Shown here piece by piece: positions 1-8,903 of a DNA stretch of 64,000 bases; positions within the stretch are counted from its first letter, which is position 1, and each line of letters begins with the position of its first letter. The stretch spans positions 1,116,001 to 1,180,000 of the forward strand of contig JAFCMP010000090.1 of assembly GCA_017506865.1 (NCBI GenBank). The letters run 5' to 3'. A program made the translations under genes and the position numbers. This stretch comes from Tribonema minus (lineage: Eukaryota > Sar > Xanthophyceae > Tribonematales > Tribonemataceae). Below the pieces are notes generated by a model. The model saw only the letters and a list, made by a program, of their open reading frames with translations, was not told the origin of the DNA and did no database searches.

Positions 1-189
1 ACTACTGAAACTTTCGAGATGAAACAAATTAGCAACGATACATTTTGGGGCCTACAACATTATGTGATACATAATGAAATCCATGATGGGTCTATATCAC
101 AGAAAATACATTATCACGCTGGCTGTTTCTCAGCCCCCGATCTCTGCATCTTGATGCTGCAAGGTTTGTATATGGAAGTCAACTGGTAA
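1..189 (+). CDS. C-terminal end of a gene cut by the window edge
   Basis: The first reading frame is open from base 1 to a TAA at 187-189, giving 62 residues with no start inside the window. The peptide (ending GLYMEVNW) is mixed in composition with a hydrophobic last third and reads like coding sequence. I do not recognise the family. The other frames here are closed quickly. The gene runs in from the left and is followed by about 200 bases without a clear gene. Confidence 0.5.
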   Translation, partial: TTETFEMKQISNDTFWGLQHYVIHNEIHDGSISQKIHYHAGCFSAPDLCILMLQGLYMEVNW

Positions 190-395
190 TGTGCCTTGTA
201 GCGTAGTAGCTTCAGTTGAAGTCACTATGCAGTAGGGTAACAAGTTTTGAGGCTATACGTAAACATACGTATGCAGCACATAAGAATTTGCCAAAGCCGA
301 TCAAGCCTTCCAGACCCACTGGCAGGCAATCAATCCTTCCCTTGCAATGGCAGGCCCCTAAATGTCATCAGGCTGAGCATTGACAGCAGTTGTAT

Positions 396-923
396 CTATT
401 CAATCCACGACATGGTGCTGGGCCTTGCACTACCATCCTCCCATTTGCATGTGATGGCAAAAATGCATTCGGTATTGTCTGCGTTGTACCACCTGGCACC
501 GTGAGGATGCACACCCTTCTGCAGCTCCATGATCACATACCCGTCCTTCGCCTGACGTTTGAACTTGTCAATGTCCATTATCAAGGGAGGGTCTACTGGG
601 ACCCTTTGCATGCAAATGGCCGCTGTGAGTGGATTGCTCAGAGTTGCCGATATCTCGCCGGTTTCACACAGATTAACAAAGTCGCGCGCCGTCTGCAGAC
701 GCACGCGAGCTGCTATCATCTTCCTGCTCGGATTACGTGCGCACGCCGCAGGCATGCCAATGGAGATATATGACTCAGCATTCTCTGCTCCATACTGCTC
801 ATCGTAGAGTACCAGGTCAAACATTATCAGGGTACCCTCATTTATCTTCGCATTGATCCAAGAGAGCAATCGCGAGCGCGTGCAACCGTAGTCTCTCATG
901 GTGCTGTGATCAAGTGTACACAT
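396..923 (-). CDS. hypothetical protein, 175 aa
   Basis: I do not recognise this protein. The frame opens upstream at 971 only with a non-ATG codon; the first ATG is at 921-923 and a second at 897-899. It is a soluble, mixed-charge protein with no membrane segment. It is divergent from the histone-fold gene at 1143, leaving about 220 bases between them that probably hold both promoters. The frame is much longer than the opposite-strand frames that overlap it. Confidence 0.55.
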   Translation of the reverse strand: MCTLDHSTMRDYGCTRSRLLSWINAKINEGTLIMFDLVLYDEQYGAENAESYISIGMPAACARNPSRKMIAARVRLQTARDFVNLCETGEISATLSNPLTAAICMQRVPVDPPLIMDIDKFKRQAKDGYVIMELQKGVHPHGARWYNADNTECIFAITCKWEDGSARPSTMSWIE

Positions 924-1142
924 ATTAGTTGACTGCACTGCAACGTGATGTGAATACCAAGATGTAATCAAAATCCAACGGAAAGCCTCAGGGGCAGAAT
1001 CGACGGATTGCAGCTTGCATCATTCCCTCCGCACATGGCCATCCCAGCTGAGACTCTACAGCTAAAACTGCAGCTACACTGAGGTGTGTTGCTTGCAAAC
1101 ACGACAATGTGCGGTCGCATTTATTGATACCTGAGCATTATA

Positions 1143-3161
1143 ATGTTCGTTACAGCTAAAGTGATGGAGACAGCCGTCTTACCGCGTGCTAGAATTAAGA
1201 AGCTGGTGCACAAACATGCCGATCTGCGTCAGTCGCAGGACTCGTATGCAATCCTGCAGCATGTGTATTTGACAATTGCATACACCACGTACAGACGCTG
1301 CCGCAATGCGCTCAGGCAACGCACTGGCAATGCAGATGGTCGCATACAAGTGCAGGACGTTGACACAGCTGCTCTGCACTTTAGTTACATTTTGCCTGCT
1401 GTTCAGCAACCTGATGTGACGCCCAAGCGATGTGACTTTGCTGGGGCGCCACCGTACCCTTCTTGTGTATACGTGCCCAGCGCAACGTTTCAGCGACTCA
1501 TACACACTATGCGAGTCCATCTGCAACATGGAACATCAAAAAGCAAAGGTGCTATGAATCTGATGCACTTGTTTACAGAGCGGCTGTTTGTCAAGTTCAT
1601 ATCGCACATGGTGCGCACTTTCTTGCACTACGCAAATCGTAAAGTGATACACCGCAGGGACGTTGTGTACTCTCTAACAGCTTTCGAAGCGTTTCGAAAG
1701 CTTCATGACCTGCCAAGACGCTTGCCATCATGCTGGTTTCAAGGTGAGATAGATGAAGACTATGAGCCGTCTTCCAGCTCCAGTGGTGATGGTACTACCA
1801 GCAGCAGTGAATCGAGTAGTGATGATGAAGGCGGTGGGGCTAATGTGATGCCAGTCCTGCCTCCTGAATCTTCGTCAAGCTCTGAAGAAGAGGGCGCGCA
1901 GGACGGTGGCAATGACCACTCACCACCTCCCAGTACACCCCCACTTGTAGGCCCAACACATTCCAACTCTACTGCTGAAGAAGAAAAACAAGAAGAGCCA
2001 GACCTAGGCGGAGGTTACGACTACTCCCCACCAGAAGAACAAGCAGAAGAACAAAAAGAAGAGGAACAAGATTTTGGTGGTGGAAATGACTATTCACCGC
2101 CACCTCACACACCCCCACCTCCTCTGCCACCACCCCCTACCACACCTCCACAGCCACGTCCAGCAGCGCAGCGGCGGCAGCGTACGCCAAGACGCCTCGA
2201 TCTTGCACCAGTGCTCTTGCACCCTCGAACACGGCGGCCGCCGACGCACCTTGCCGATTACGAGCAACACCTCGATATGCGGACAGTAAGCCGCATCCTG
2301 CCGGCAAACAGACGAGTGGTGAGAATTGAGCACACACAAGACAATGCCCTGAGGGCTTTCATTGCAGCGTACAACCACACACCACCGGCCCCGCGCCCTA
2401 GACTGACGATGCGTGCAGTACGTGACTTACTACTCATCAACCCCGTGACCACAGGGGGAAACCGTGACCGGCGCGACTTTGCCACACTAGCACGAGAGCT
2501 AAACATCAGACTGATCATCGTGGATGCAAACGGTGAGGAGAGCATTGCGTATGGTCAATCAGGTGGCAAGACAGTTTTCATTGAGCGCACACAGCACTAT
2601 GATCCCATCTATCTGATTGATACACCAGAGAGGCGAGCAGGTCGCACTGCTCCTCCTGCATATGTCCCCCGCAGCGCAAGTGACTTGAGACAACATGCAG
2701 ACCGGAACAACGGCGAAACGCAGACATTGGCTACCCTGCGCAGGCTTCGCACAGCTCCTCCTGATGCCAGTGCAATGAGACGGTTGCAACAAGTCGTCAG
2801 GCGCACCCCGGTCAGCAGTGGGCATGACACATCACCAGCACTGCCACGTGTGTTCCCGCCACGCCAACGTGTGCATACGCGTAACAGTTGGCTGTACATG
2901 GCCGTCATCCTTGGCGCTCTGCAAACACACACTGCGCCCGACACTGCGAGCGCTGTGGTCAATGCGGCTGTGAGGATTTACCGTGGTGTTTTCCGAGCCA
3001 ACAGAGTTACACTGGCCATGGTGAGAGACCTGTTGGACGATGACCGCCACATGTCAGCAGAACTCCAGGAAGCGCTGCTTACCCTCTCACCACCGCATGC
3101 GAACGCGCTTGCACTGTACGCACTTTCGACTTTTCGATCGAGTGATGAAACAAGGAGGTGA
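1143..3161 (+). CDS. histone-fold doublet fused to OTU-like domain
   Basis: A 672-residue protein with two histone folds at its N-terminus. The first (about residues 12-82) begins LPRARIKKLV, as in NF-YC/H2A-type or archaeal histone folds. The second (about 115-185) resembles H2B: a GTSKSKGAMNLM stretch like the H2B GISSKAM region and a last helix around RKVIHRRDVVYSL. An acidic, Ser-rich linker (about 205-330) and a proline-rich stretch follow. The C-terminal part resembles an OTU cysteine-protease fold: an N-terminal block near residue 398 (TQDNALRAF) and a closing block with HYDPIYLI near 484. The residue expected to be the catalytic cysteine reads as Ala, so peptidase activity is doubtful. 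Doublet histones are known in Marseilleviridae and other giant viruses; fusion to an OTU-like module is unusual. The histone call is firm, the OTU call moderate. It may act in viral DNA compaction with a ubiquitin-linked function. Confidence 0.75.
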   Translation: MFVTAKVMETAVLPRARIKKLVHKHADLRQSQDSYAILQHVYLTIAYTTYRRCRNALRQRTGNADGRIQVQDVDTAALHFSYILPAVQQPDVTPKRCDFAGAPPYPSCVYVPSATFQRLIHTMRVHLQHGTSKSKGAMNLMHLFTERLFVKFISHMVRTFLHYANRKVIHRRDVVYSLTAFEAFRKLHDLPRRLPSCWFQGEIDEDYEPSSSSSGDGTTSSSESSSDDEGGGANVMPVLPPESSSSSEEEGAQDGGNDHSPPPSTPPLVGPTHSNSTAEEEKQEEPDLGGGYDYSPPEEQAEEQKEEEQDFGGGNDYSPPPHTPPPPLPPPPTTPPQPRPAAQRRQRTPRRLDLAPVLLHPRTRRPPTHLADYEQHLDMRTVSRILPANRRVVRIEHTQDNALRAFIAAYNHTPPAPRPRLTMRAVRDLLLINPVTTGGNRDRRDFATLARELNIRLIIVDANGEESIAYGQSGGKTVFIERTQHYDPIYLIDTPERRAGRTAPPAYVPRSASDLRQHADRNNGETQTLATLRRLRTAPPDASAMRRLQQVVRRTPVSSGHDTSPALPRVFPPRQRVHTRNSWLYMAVILGALQTHTAPDTASAVVNAAVRIYRGVFRANRVTLAMVRDLLDDDRHMSAELQEALLTLSPPHANALALYALSTFRSSDETRR

Positions 3162-3195
3162 GGCCAAATTTATGTAGAGACAGCTTGATAATTAC

Positions 3196-3384
3196 ATGGG
3201 TCGCTACTGCTGTTTCTGTGGTGAGAAACTCGACACTTCCACCGGCTACATTGAGCACTACTGTTCTGACGCTGATGGCGAGGATTACTGTGTCGAGGGC
3301 GTTTGCAACCGGTGCTGGGAGCATGATACGTGCTGTCCGAACTGTGGTAATGAGCTAGAAGGTGACCCGTGCTACCGCCTATGA
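3196..3384 (+). CDS. small cysteine-rich zinc-binding protein
   Basis: A 62-residue protein with paired cysteines throughout (YCCFCGEKL, CNRCW, CCPNCGNEL). Four CxxC-type knuckles suggest two zinc ribbons. It starts at an ATG 35 bases after the stop of the histone-fold gene, on the same strand. The overlapping frame on the same strand lacks this pattern and is a shadow. Function unknown; such short zinc peptides are common in giant viruses. Confidence 0.65.
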   Translation: MGRYCCFCGEKLDTSTGYIEHYCSDADGEDYCVEGVCNRCWEHDTCCPNCGNELEGDPCYRL

Positions 3385-3466
3385 GGGCAGCTTGAAATAT
3401 GAAAGGACCACATAAGAATTAAAATGCGTGGTTGACCTTCAACTCTAACAATTAGGTTCAAATTTG

Positions 3467-5143
3467 ATGAATTGTATGCCCTGCGAATTAAAAGTAAATA
3501 TCGTGTCACACATAGAGTGCATTGCATTCACAACCACGTCTCACAGCGCAGCAAGCCACACCAAAGTGCATCCCGCTACGTCAGTACATATGGACGACTG
3601 TGTGCCGCGGAGCAAGGGTCCTGTGATGATGAGGCTGATTGCCAAGTTGGCTCTGCGGCACTGTATTGAAAAACTCAGGGCAGCAGCAATGGCACACCTT
3701 CACGATACACCAGCAGAGACCCTGCTCGGCAGAGCTATCATGCCCGTGCATGAGAACAGTGACTCACTTCACAGTGCGTCTGAGAATAGTCAACCAACAG
3801 CGCTTGCATATAAGGCGCCTTTACGTTCGAAACGCAAGCTAACCAACAGCAGCGGCAACGGTAAGACTGCTAAGGCTGCCAAAGCATGTGCCGTACCCAG
3901 CTGCTGCAACCCTGCGAAGCTCAAGTGGTGCGATGGCCATCAATCATACAGAGTCTGCCGGGCAGATGGGTGTGATAAGAGACCTGCATATGGCATCATT
4001 GGCGCAGGACCGCAATGGTGTGTAGCACATAAGACAAGCGACATGGAGCATGTGACCAAAAGGCAGTGTGAGCTTTGCCGCAAGAAGCCCAGCTTTGGGA
4101 GAGAGTGGCTGCAGCCTACACGATGCTCAGATCACAAGGAAGATGACATGGACAATGTGGTAAGCAAGCGATGTGAGTTTTGTTCCAAACAGCCCAGCTA
4201 CGGGTACCATTGGATGCGTCCACTGCGCTGCATAGATCACAGAGACGACGATATGGACAACGTGGTTAGCAAGCGGTGTGCTCTGTGCTCGACGCAACCC
4301 AGCTTCGGCTATGAATGGAAGCGACCACTCCGCTGCTCGGATCACAGGGAAGAGAACATGAAAAACGTTGTCGATAAGACATGTGAGCTCTGCAGCAGAC
4401 AACCCAGCCTTGGATACGACTGGCAGCACCCACTGCGTTGCGCAGCTCATAAGGAGCAGGACATGATAAATGTGGTTGACAAGAGGTGCGAGCTCTGCAG
4501 CAAGCAACCCAGTTTGGGGTATGAGTGGAGGTGCCCGCTGCGCTGTGCAGATCACAAAGCAGAAGGTATGCACAATGTGGTAACTCAGCGGTGTGAGCAC
4601 GGTCGTTTTCTGCACCATTGCCGTGGCTCCATTTGCCACATAAGCAACATCGGTAATCGATCAGTTGAGGAGTTGTTCACAGATGCAACAGTCTTTGTTG
4701 TCTGGAGTGGCGGAGATGACCTGCCCACGTTTATGCAAGCCATTCAACAGCGCTTCAACTGGGGCGAGGTCGTGATGCCTGACTTGACAGTGGGGCAGAG
4801 AGTGTTCTTCTATGACGGCTACTTCTACCATATGGATAAGCCGAAGGATGCACGTGACACAGCGGCTCTGATTGCTAGAGGGTACCAGGTGGTGCGCGCA
4901 CGTGACCGGTTGTCACCAGTGGATGGAGCTGTTAACATTGAAGTAGATGCGACCAAGGGTCACAAGGGGTCCAGAGAGACCTGCCGCATTCTGGCCACAG
5001 AGCTAGGGGTGGCGCATGACACATGGCCTGCATTGTGGCAGAAGGCAGACAGCCTTGCGCAACGAGCTATCTTACAGCTGGCTCAACAGTACACTCAGGT
5101 GAAGCAAGGCTTTATAACAGAATTCTTTGAGAGCTCTGCATGA
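3467..5143 (+). CDS. EsV-1-7 repeat protein with C-terminal PD-(D/E)XK-like nuclease
   Basis: A protein of up to 558 residues. After a basic N-terminal helix come tandem EsV-1-7 type zinc repeats of about 35 residues: one of the form C-x4-C-x15-C-x2-H, then five of the form C-x2-C-x15-C-x2-H followed by 12 residues (for example CELCSKQPSLGYEW then RCADH). A closing CEHGRFLHHC knuckle leads to a C-terminal domain with MPDLTVGQRVFFYDGYFYH and GYQVVRARD, which matches the core of DUF559/Vsr-like restriction-type nucleases (PD, then DG-x-x-x-H, then a final strand). A paralogue lies at 49173-51026. EsV-1-7 repeats were first named in Ectocarpus virus EsV-1 and brown algae. The fusion to a nuclease suggests a DNA-targeting, possibly selfish gene. 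ATG at 3467 is used; 3590 is an alternative start. Confidence 0.7.
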   Translation: MNCMPCELKVNIVSHIECIAFTTTSHSAASHTKVHPATSVHMDDCVPRSKGPVMMRLIAKLALRHCIEKLRAAAMAHLHDTPAETLLGRAIMPVHENSDSLHSASENSQPTALAYKAPLRSKRKLTNSSGNGKTAKAAKACAVPSCCNPAKLKWCDGHQSYRVCRADGCDKRPAYGIIGAGPQWCVAHKTSDMEHVTKRQCELCRKKPSFGREWLQPTRCSDHKEDDMDNVVSKRCEFCSKQPSYGYHWMRPLRCIDHRDDDMDNVVSKRCALCSTQPSFGYEWKRPLRCSDHREENMKNVVDKTCELCSRQPSLGYDWQHPLRCAAHKEQDMINVVDKRCELCSKQPSLGYEWRCPLRCADHKAEGMHNVVTQRCEHGRFLHHCRGSICHISNIGNRSVEELFTDATVFVVWSGGDDLPTFMQAIQQRFNWGEVVMPDLTVGQRVFFYDGYFYHMDKPKDARDTAALIARGYQVVRARDRLSPVDGAVNIEVDATKGHKGSRETCRILATELGVAHDTWPALWQKADSLAQRAILQLAQQYTQVKQGFITEFFESSA

Positions 5144-5296
5144 GGTGCGACCATGCAGCTATATATGTGCATGCAGCAAATCGAAAAAAACATTGACAAC
5201 GTTCAAACATGATCATCATCATCTGTATTTCATTGTGCCTGCTTGCAGCAAATCGTGCCGCTGTGTGCTGCCTGAAATCGTTTTGATATGCGGCTG

Positions 5297-7219
5297 TCAC
5301 TTGCGCAAGTCGTACAGTTGCGGAAAGTTTGGCGACGCCATGTGGAACGGCACATCGGTTGCCTCCGGTATCTCAATGCTGTCCAGGTTCTGCGCGCATT
5401 GTGTCCGTGTCCTCACCGGCCGCAGCCCGAGCCATGACATGCCACGGCAGATCATTGCTCTCATGACATAAGGCAAAGCATCGCTGATGAACTCTGAGTA
5501 CCCCGACTGGTGCCTCAGCCCCCAGTAATTGGTATCGCGCACCATCTTGCGGAGCATGATGGCATCAATGCGTTTGGGCTTGCCGTCCCTGCTCCTCTTC
5601 AGTTTCCAACTCCACGGCCATGTCTGCGGGGCTGCCTCAACCGCCAGCAGGTTGTGGGCACCCGGGCATGGTGTGTACGGCTTGAGCATATCCCTCCTCA
5701 GTGCGGGCACCAGTATCTCAAAGCCTTTGCTGTAGTACTTGAACACCCTAGACACTGATGCACTGTTCCAGTGCCAAAAGTTCACGTATGCGGCCATATG
5801 GCGAACGCTAAAGAGCCAGCTCTGAGTGACCAGCACCCTGCCTTTGTACAAAGCACACTGCGATGGTGCGAGGTCGAAGGTGTTGAGGACGTGGCCTACA
5901 TCTCTGTACCGCCTCAAGATGATCTGTATGGTTACGTCGTCAACCACGTACGTCATCGCTGCCCCTGTGCGGTGCATAACGTCCGGATTGACATGGTCTT
6001 TGATGTCGCTGAGGATGTGCCGCAGCTCTGTACCAATGTAGTACATGTCATAGTCTGACGGCTCACCCAGCACGCGAGTGCACGCCATGTGAAGCACGGA
6101 GCTTCCTGCCAGCACCAAGTCAGGGTGTCTCTCCAGCACACTGCGCACAATGCTCGGCAGGCCAAGTATTTGTGTCTGAAGGTCGTTGCTGAGCACTGTG
6201 GACCCCTGCACGCTGCTGTGAGGGTACTCATGAAATAACCATTGGTCATCTTTCACTATGCGCTGGTATCGAATTTGATATCCATCAGTGATGTCAACCA
6301 GTGCCTCCGACAGAAACGCTTGACCCCAGCCGGGCGACGCATTGTCAATGGCTTGAAGCCACGCTGACGGGCTCACTGGATTGCCGGTGTCAAGCATGTT
6401 CATGACCTTCTGCGTTGCGCACAAGTAGTCTGCCAAGTGCCTCACACCTTCAATGTCTGTGGGCCACCTTTGGAACCTTCTATGTTGACACATGTGCATG
6501 AGGTCCTCGAACTGCTGAGCCGTGCCGACAGCTATAGGCACCTCAGTGCGCACCTCAGCGTACTCTTCGCCTTCCAATAGGTTGCGCAGCAGATCAAACT
6601 TTTGCAGGTGCGGGTTGTTTGTATATGCGAGCTCAGCTCCGTCAGCAAATATAAGTTTCACACTGGCCATTTGCCTTGTAGGCAACGCCACAGCTCTGAG
6701 CAAATCGTCTGGTATAGCATTGAGCACATCACCTGCCATCCATGGGGTGCGGACCCATGTCTTGCCAGTGCTGGGGGCCACCAGTATGATGCCAGCGGTC
6801 CCTGTTGTGCATCGCGTCTTGAAGTCCACATTGGGTATCACACTGGAACGCTGGTCCATGAACCCCTGTGCATCGCACAACTCGCTCCTGGAGAAGAAGT
6901 AGTGCCTCCCCTTTTTTGTATCCTCACTCGGGGACGTCTTGAGCACTGGAAAGCGCTGCTCCAGGTCCTCCACCAACTCCTTGGTGTCCACGTCCACTAC
7001 GCACAACGTCCGGAGGAGAATGGCAATGTCAAAGTCATTTTCACGGTGAGAAGCTGCAAACTTATTGTACATGTGCCAGCTCCACCGCCCATTGGCATGA
7101 GGGAATTTGGGGCACTTCTCTCCCTTAGGCACCGGCATGAGCAAGTCATCTGGATATGTGGCCACTAGCCAGTCCCTGAGGGTATCCCACAGCATGCTAA
7201 CCACAGAGTGACTGAGCAT
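5297..7219 (-). CDS. archaeo-eukaryotic primase (PrimPol) with nucleotidyltransferase-like domain
   Basis: A 640-residue protein. The N-terminal third carries the three signatures of the archaeo-eukaryotic primase superfamily: VVDVDT (Asp76 and Asp78, metal ligands), KGRHYFF (His106) and VDFKTRC followed by GIILVAPS (residues 131-150, with the nucleotide-contact Lys). This family makes primers and often also extends DNA. Around residues 370-395 a second motif, AGSSVL then SDYDMYYIG, looks like a minimal nucleotidyltransferase (GS followed by D-x-D). No SF3 helicase motifs are seen, so this is not the usual D5 primase-helicase. ATG at 7217-7219 is used; another Met lies eight codons in. It is divergent from the gene at 7414. 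Confidence 0.7.
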   Translation of the reverse strand: MLSHSVVSMLWDTLRDWLVATYPDDLLMPVPKGEKCPKFPHANGRWSWHMYNKFAASHRENDFDIAILLRTLCVVDVDTKELVEDLEQRFPVLKTSPSEDTKKGRHYFFSRSELCDAQGFMDQRSSVIPNVDFKTRCTTGTAGIILVAPSTGKTWVRTPWMAGDVLNAIPDDLLRAVALPTRQMASVKLIFADGAELAYTNNPHLQKFDLLRNLLEGEEYAEVRTEVPIAVGTAQQFEDLMHMCQHRRFQRWPTDIEGVRHLADYLCATQKVMNMLDTGNPVSPSAWLQAIDNASPGWGQAFLSEALVDITDGYQIRYQRIVKDDQWLFHEYPHSSVQGSTVLSNDLQTQILGLPSIVRSVLERHPDLVLAGSSVLHMACTRVLGEPSDYDMYYIGTELRHILSDIKDHVNPDVMHRTGAAMTYVVDDVTIQIILRRYRDVGHVLNTFDLAPSQCALYKGRVLVTQSWLFSVRHMAAYVNFWHWNSASVSRVFKYYSKGFEILVPALRRDMLKPYTPCPGAHNLLAVEAAPQTWPWSWKLKRSRDGKPKRIDAIMLRKMVRDTNYWGLRHQSGYSEFISDALPYVMRAMICRGMSWLGLRPVRTRTQCAQNLDSIEIPEATDVPFHMASPNFPQLYDLRK

Positions 7220-7413
7220 ACAAACTCGGTATCAGATTCGCGGATTCGAATTCATGTACAATAATATGGAGAATTCGACAGGATTCATGTAGGTGAAATT
7301 CATGAATTGAATTTTCCTGCGGAAGCAGATTCAAGATTATGCAGAGATTCGCGCACTCAGATTCCTGGGCAGAATTCACTGACCTAGCTACACACACACA
7401 CTTCTGCAGAGAT
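7220..7413. promoter_or_regulatory. AT-rich divergent intergenic region dense in GATTC/GAATTC
   Basis: This gap between two divergent genes carries about ten ATTC-type words, including GATTCG, GAATTC and a perfect 12-bp palindrome AATTCATGAATT at 7297-7308. It also holds one copy (7344-7351, reverse strand) of the CGAATCTC word found upstream of several other genes in this window. It probably contains both promoters. A frame starting at 7339 crosses part of it but is better read as starting at 7414. Confidence 0.4.
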
Positions 7414-8358
7414 ATGAGCCAGGGCCCTATCATGCAGCAGAGCGAGCAGCAGCAGACTGTGGCGCAGTCGAAGCATTGGAGCAGGTCGCTGAACAGGGCT
7501 ACTATCTTGCCGTGGCTTACTGAGGTGTGCACCGTAGTACTGCTGCTGTTGCAGCTCGGTCCTGCGCTCCAAGCTGATCGAGATTGGTACGAGATCACAG
7601 TTGCTGGTGTGAGCTGTGTGCTGGCGTTTTTTTCTCTCCTAGTAGTACCTCAAGTGATCATGGCACTGTTCACACCTTGGCACTCCCATGAGTTGGAACT
7701 TTTGCGCATGCAGATGACTGCCGTTCAGAGCAGTCTTGAGGAACGTATCAAACAAGGTCTTCAGGGGCTCGCAACAGAGACAGCCCTGCAGGGACTTGTA
7801 ACAGAGACAAGTTTCAACACAGGCTTGCAGGGACTTGCAACAGAGGCCACACTGGACAGTAGGCTGCGGATACAGACGCAACAATTGCTGATGAAGATGT
7901 CGGAAATGCTCAGTGGCATCAGTCACACTGCCGTGCAACCTCAAACTCACGGAGGTGACATTGTACAAAACAATACTCTCCTGGCAGTTATGCGAGAGGC
8001 CATCGATACCCTGCTGCGGCAGGCAGCCAATGAAGGCGTGGATATGATACTGGCCCTGTTATCAGCCGCCGGGGAGGAAGGTAAGCTGAATCGCGAGAGG
8101 GCGAGCATGCTGAAGGTCAACATGTTCGGCGCCTACCGCTGCCATATCCTGACTGTTCTGTTGCTCAAAGTCAAGACGCGGGAGGAGCTGCTGGCACTAC
8201 TTTCACACAAATGGCTGGGGCTGGGCATCATGGATGTCCGTGTGCTGTTGGCATGTGCAAAGCGATTTAGCATGGAATGTGACACAGCGGTTCGCGCTGT
8301 GCTTGACGCGCAGGATGCAGAGTTTGTGAGAGCTGCGCGAGATGACTCTCATGTGTAA
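7414..8358 (+). CDS. two-helix membrane protein with coiled-coil region
   Basis: A 314-residue protein from ATG 7414 (an ATG at 7339 would add 25 residues). Two hydrophobic helices lie near the N-terminus, around residues 35-55 (ILPWLTEVCTVVLLLLQLGP) and 65-90, followed by a helical region with a repeated QGLATET-type unit (LQGLATETALQGLVTETS) and a charged C-terminal helical domain. The repeat probably forms a short coiled coil. It is likely anchored in a membrane with a long cytosolic or virion-internal tail. No family recognised. Confidence 0.6.
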   Translation: MSQGPIMQQSEQQQTVAQSKHWSRSLNRATILPWLTEVCTVVLLLLQLGPALQADRDWYEITVAGVSCVLAFFSLLVVPQVIMALFTPWHSHELELLRMQMTAVQSSLEERIKQGLQGLATETALQGLVTETSFNTGLQGLATEATLDSRLRIQTQQLLMKMSEMLSGISHTAVQPQTHGGDIVQNNTLLAVMREAIDTLLRQAANEGVDMILALLSAAGEEGKLNRERASMLKVNMFGAYRCHILTVLLLKVKTREELLALLSHKWLGLGIMDVRVLLACAKRFSMECDTAVRAVLDAQDAEFVRAARDDSHV

Positions 8359-8637
8359 ATGTAGTGTTTGGTATACATATGCTCTTAGCGCAGCAAACAT
8401 GTTTTCTTGTTGAGGTGCTTCGTGTTGTGTTGGCACGTTTCAGCATCACATGGCGCAGATGGTGCGGGCAATCCAGTTAGTTGCCACTTGTATGTGCTCC
8501 GCTTCGAACAGCATGGCGCCTATGCGAGCAACTAGATCACTTAGCGGAGTTGTTGTGGCGCCCCATGTGCATAGTGAGGAACATGCTCATGGATTGTTTG
8601 CTCTACAAACCCTAAGCAAAATGCCGAGGCTGCACTC

Positions 8638-8856
8638 ATGGCGATCACAGTTGCAGCACACCATGTGCTGTTGACTAGCATGTATAAAAAGTACACAAAT
8701 GATGCGGTTCTGATCACTTTTACAACTGCACATATTGCGCTCGGTCTAGCGACAGTGTCATTGATCTGCGTCAGGCTCATGCTCGCTGGTACTTTTGGAT
8801 GCATTGTTTCTTCCATTGCTTCGAAGCGTACAACTTTATTGATTGTGTGCGCCTAG
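8638..8856 (+). CDS. small hydrophobic membrane protein
   Basis: A 72-residue frame with two or three hydrophobic stretches (AVLITFTTAHIALGLATVSL and the following segment). It lies in the otherwise empty 8359-8903 gap. A separate frame from 8450 overlaps its start and could be an upstream part of the same gene in another frame. The opposite strand also has an ATG frame (8541-8816). Coding status is uncertain; composition alone favours a membrane peptide. The rest of the gap shows nothing clear. Confidence 0.35.
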   Translation: MAITVAAHHVLLTSMYKKYTNDAVLITFTTAHIALGLATVSLICVRLMLAGTFGCIVSSIASKRTTLLIVCA

Positions 8857-8903
8857 ACAGGTTTCACGCTTTAGCATGTCGCGGCATCCATCAATGCACA
8901 TTC

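Noticed and set aside
390-807. Forward frames antisense to the first unknown gene
   Set aside because: Shadow frames with poor composition; the reverse frame is longer and better balanced.
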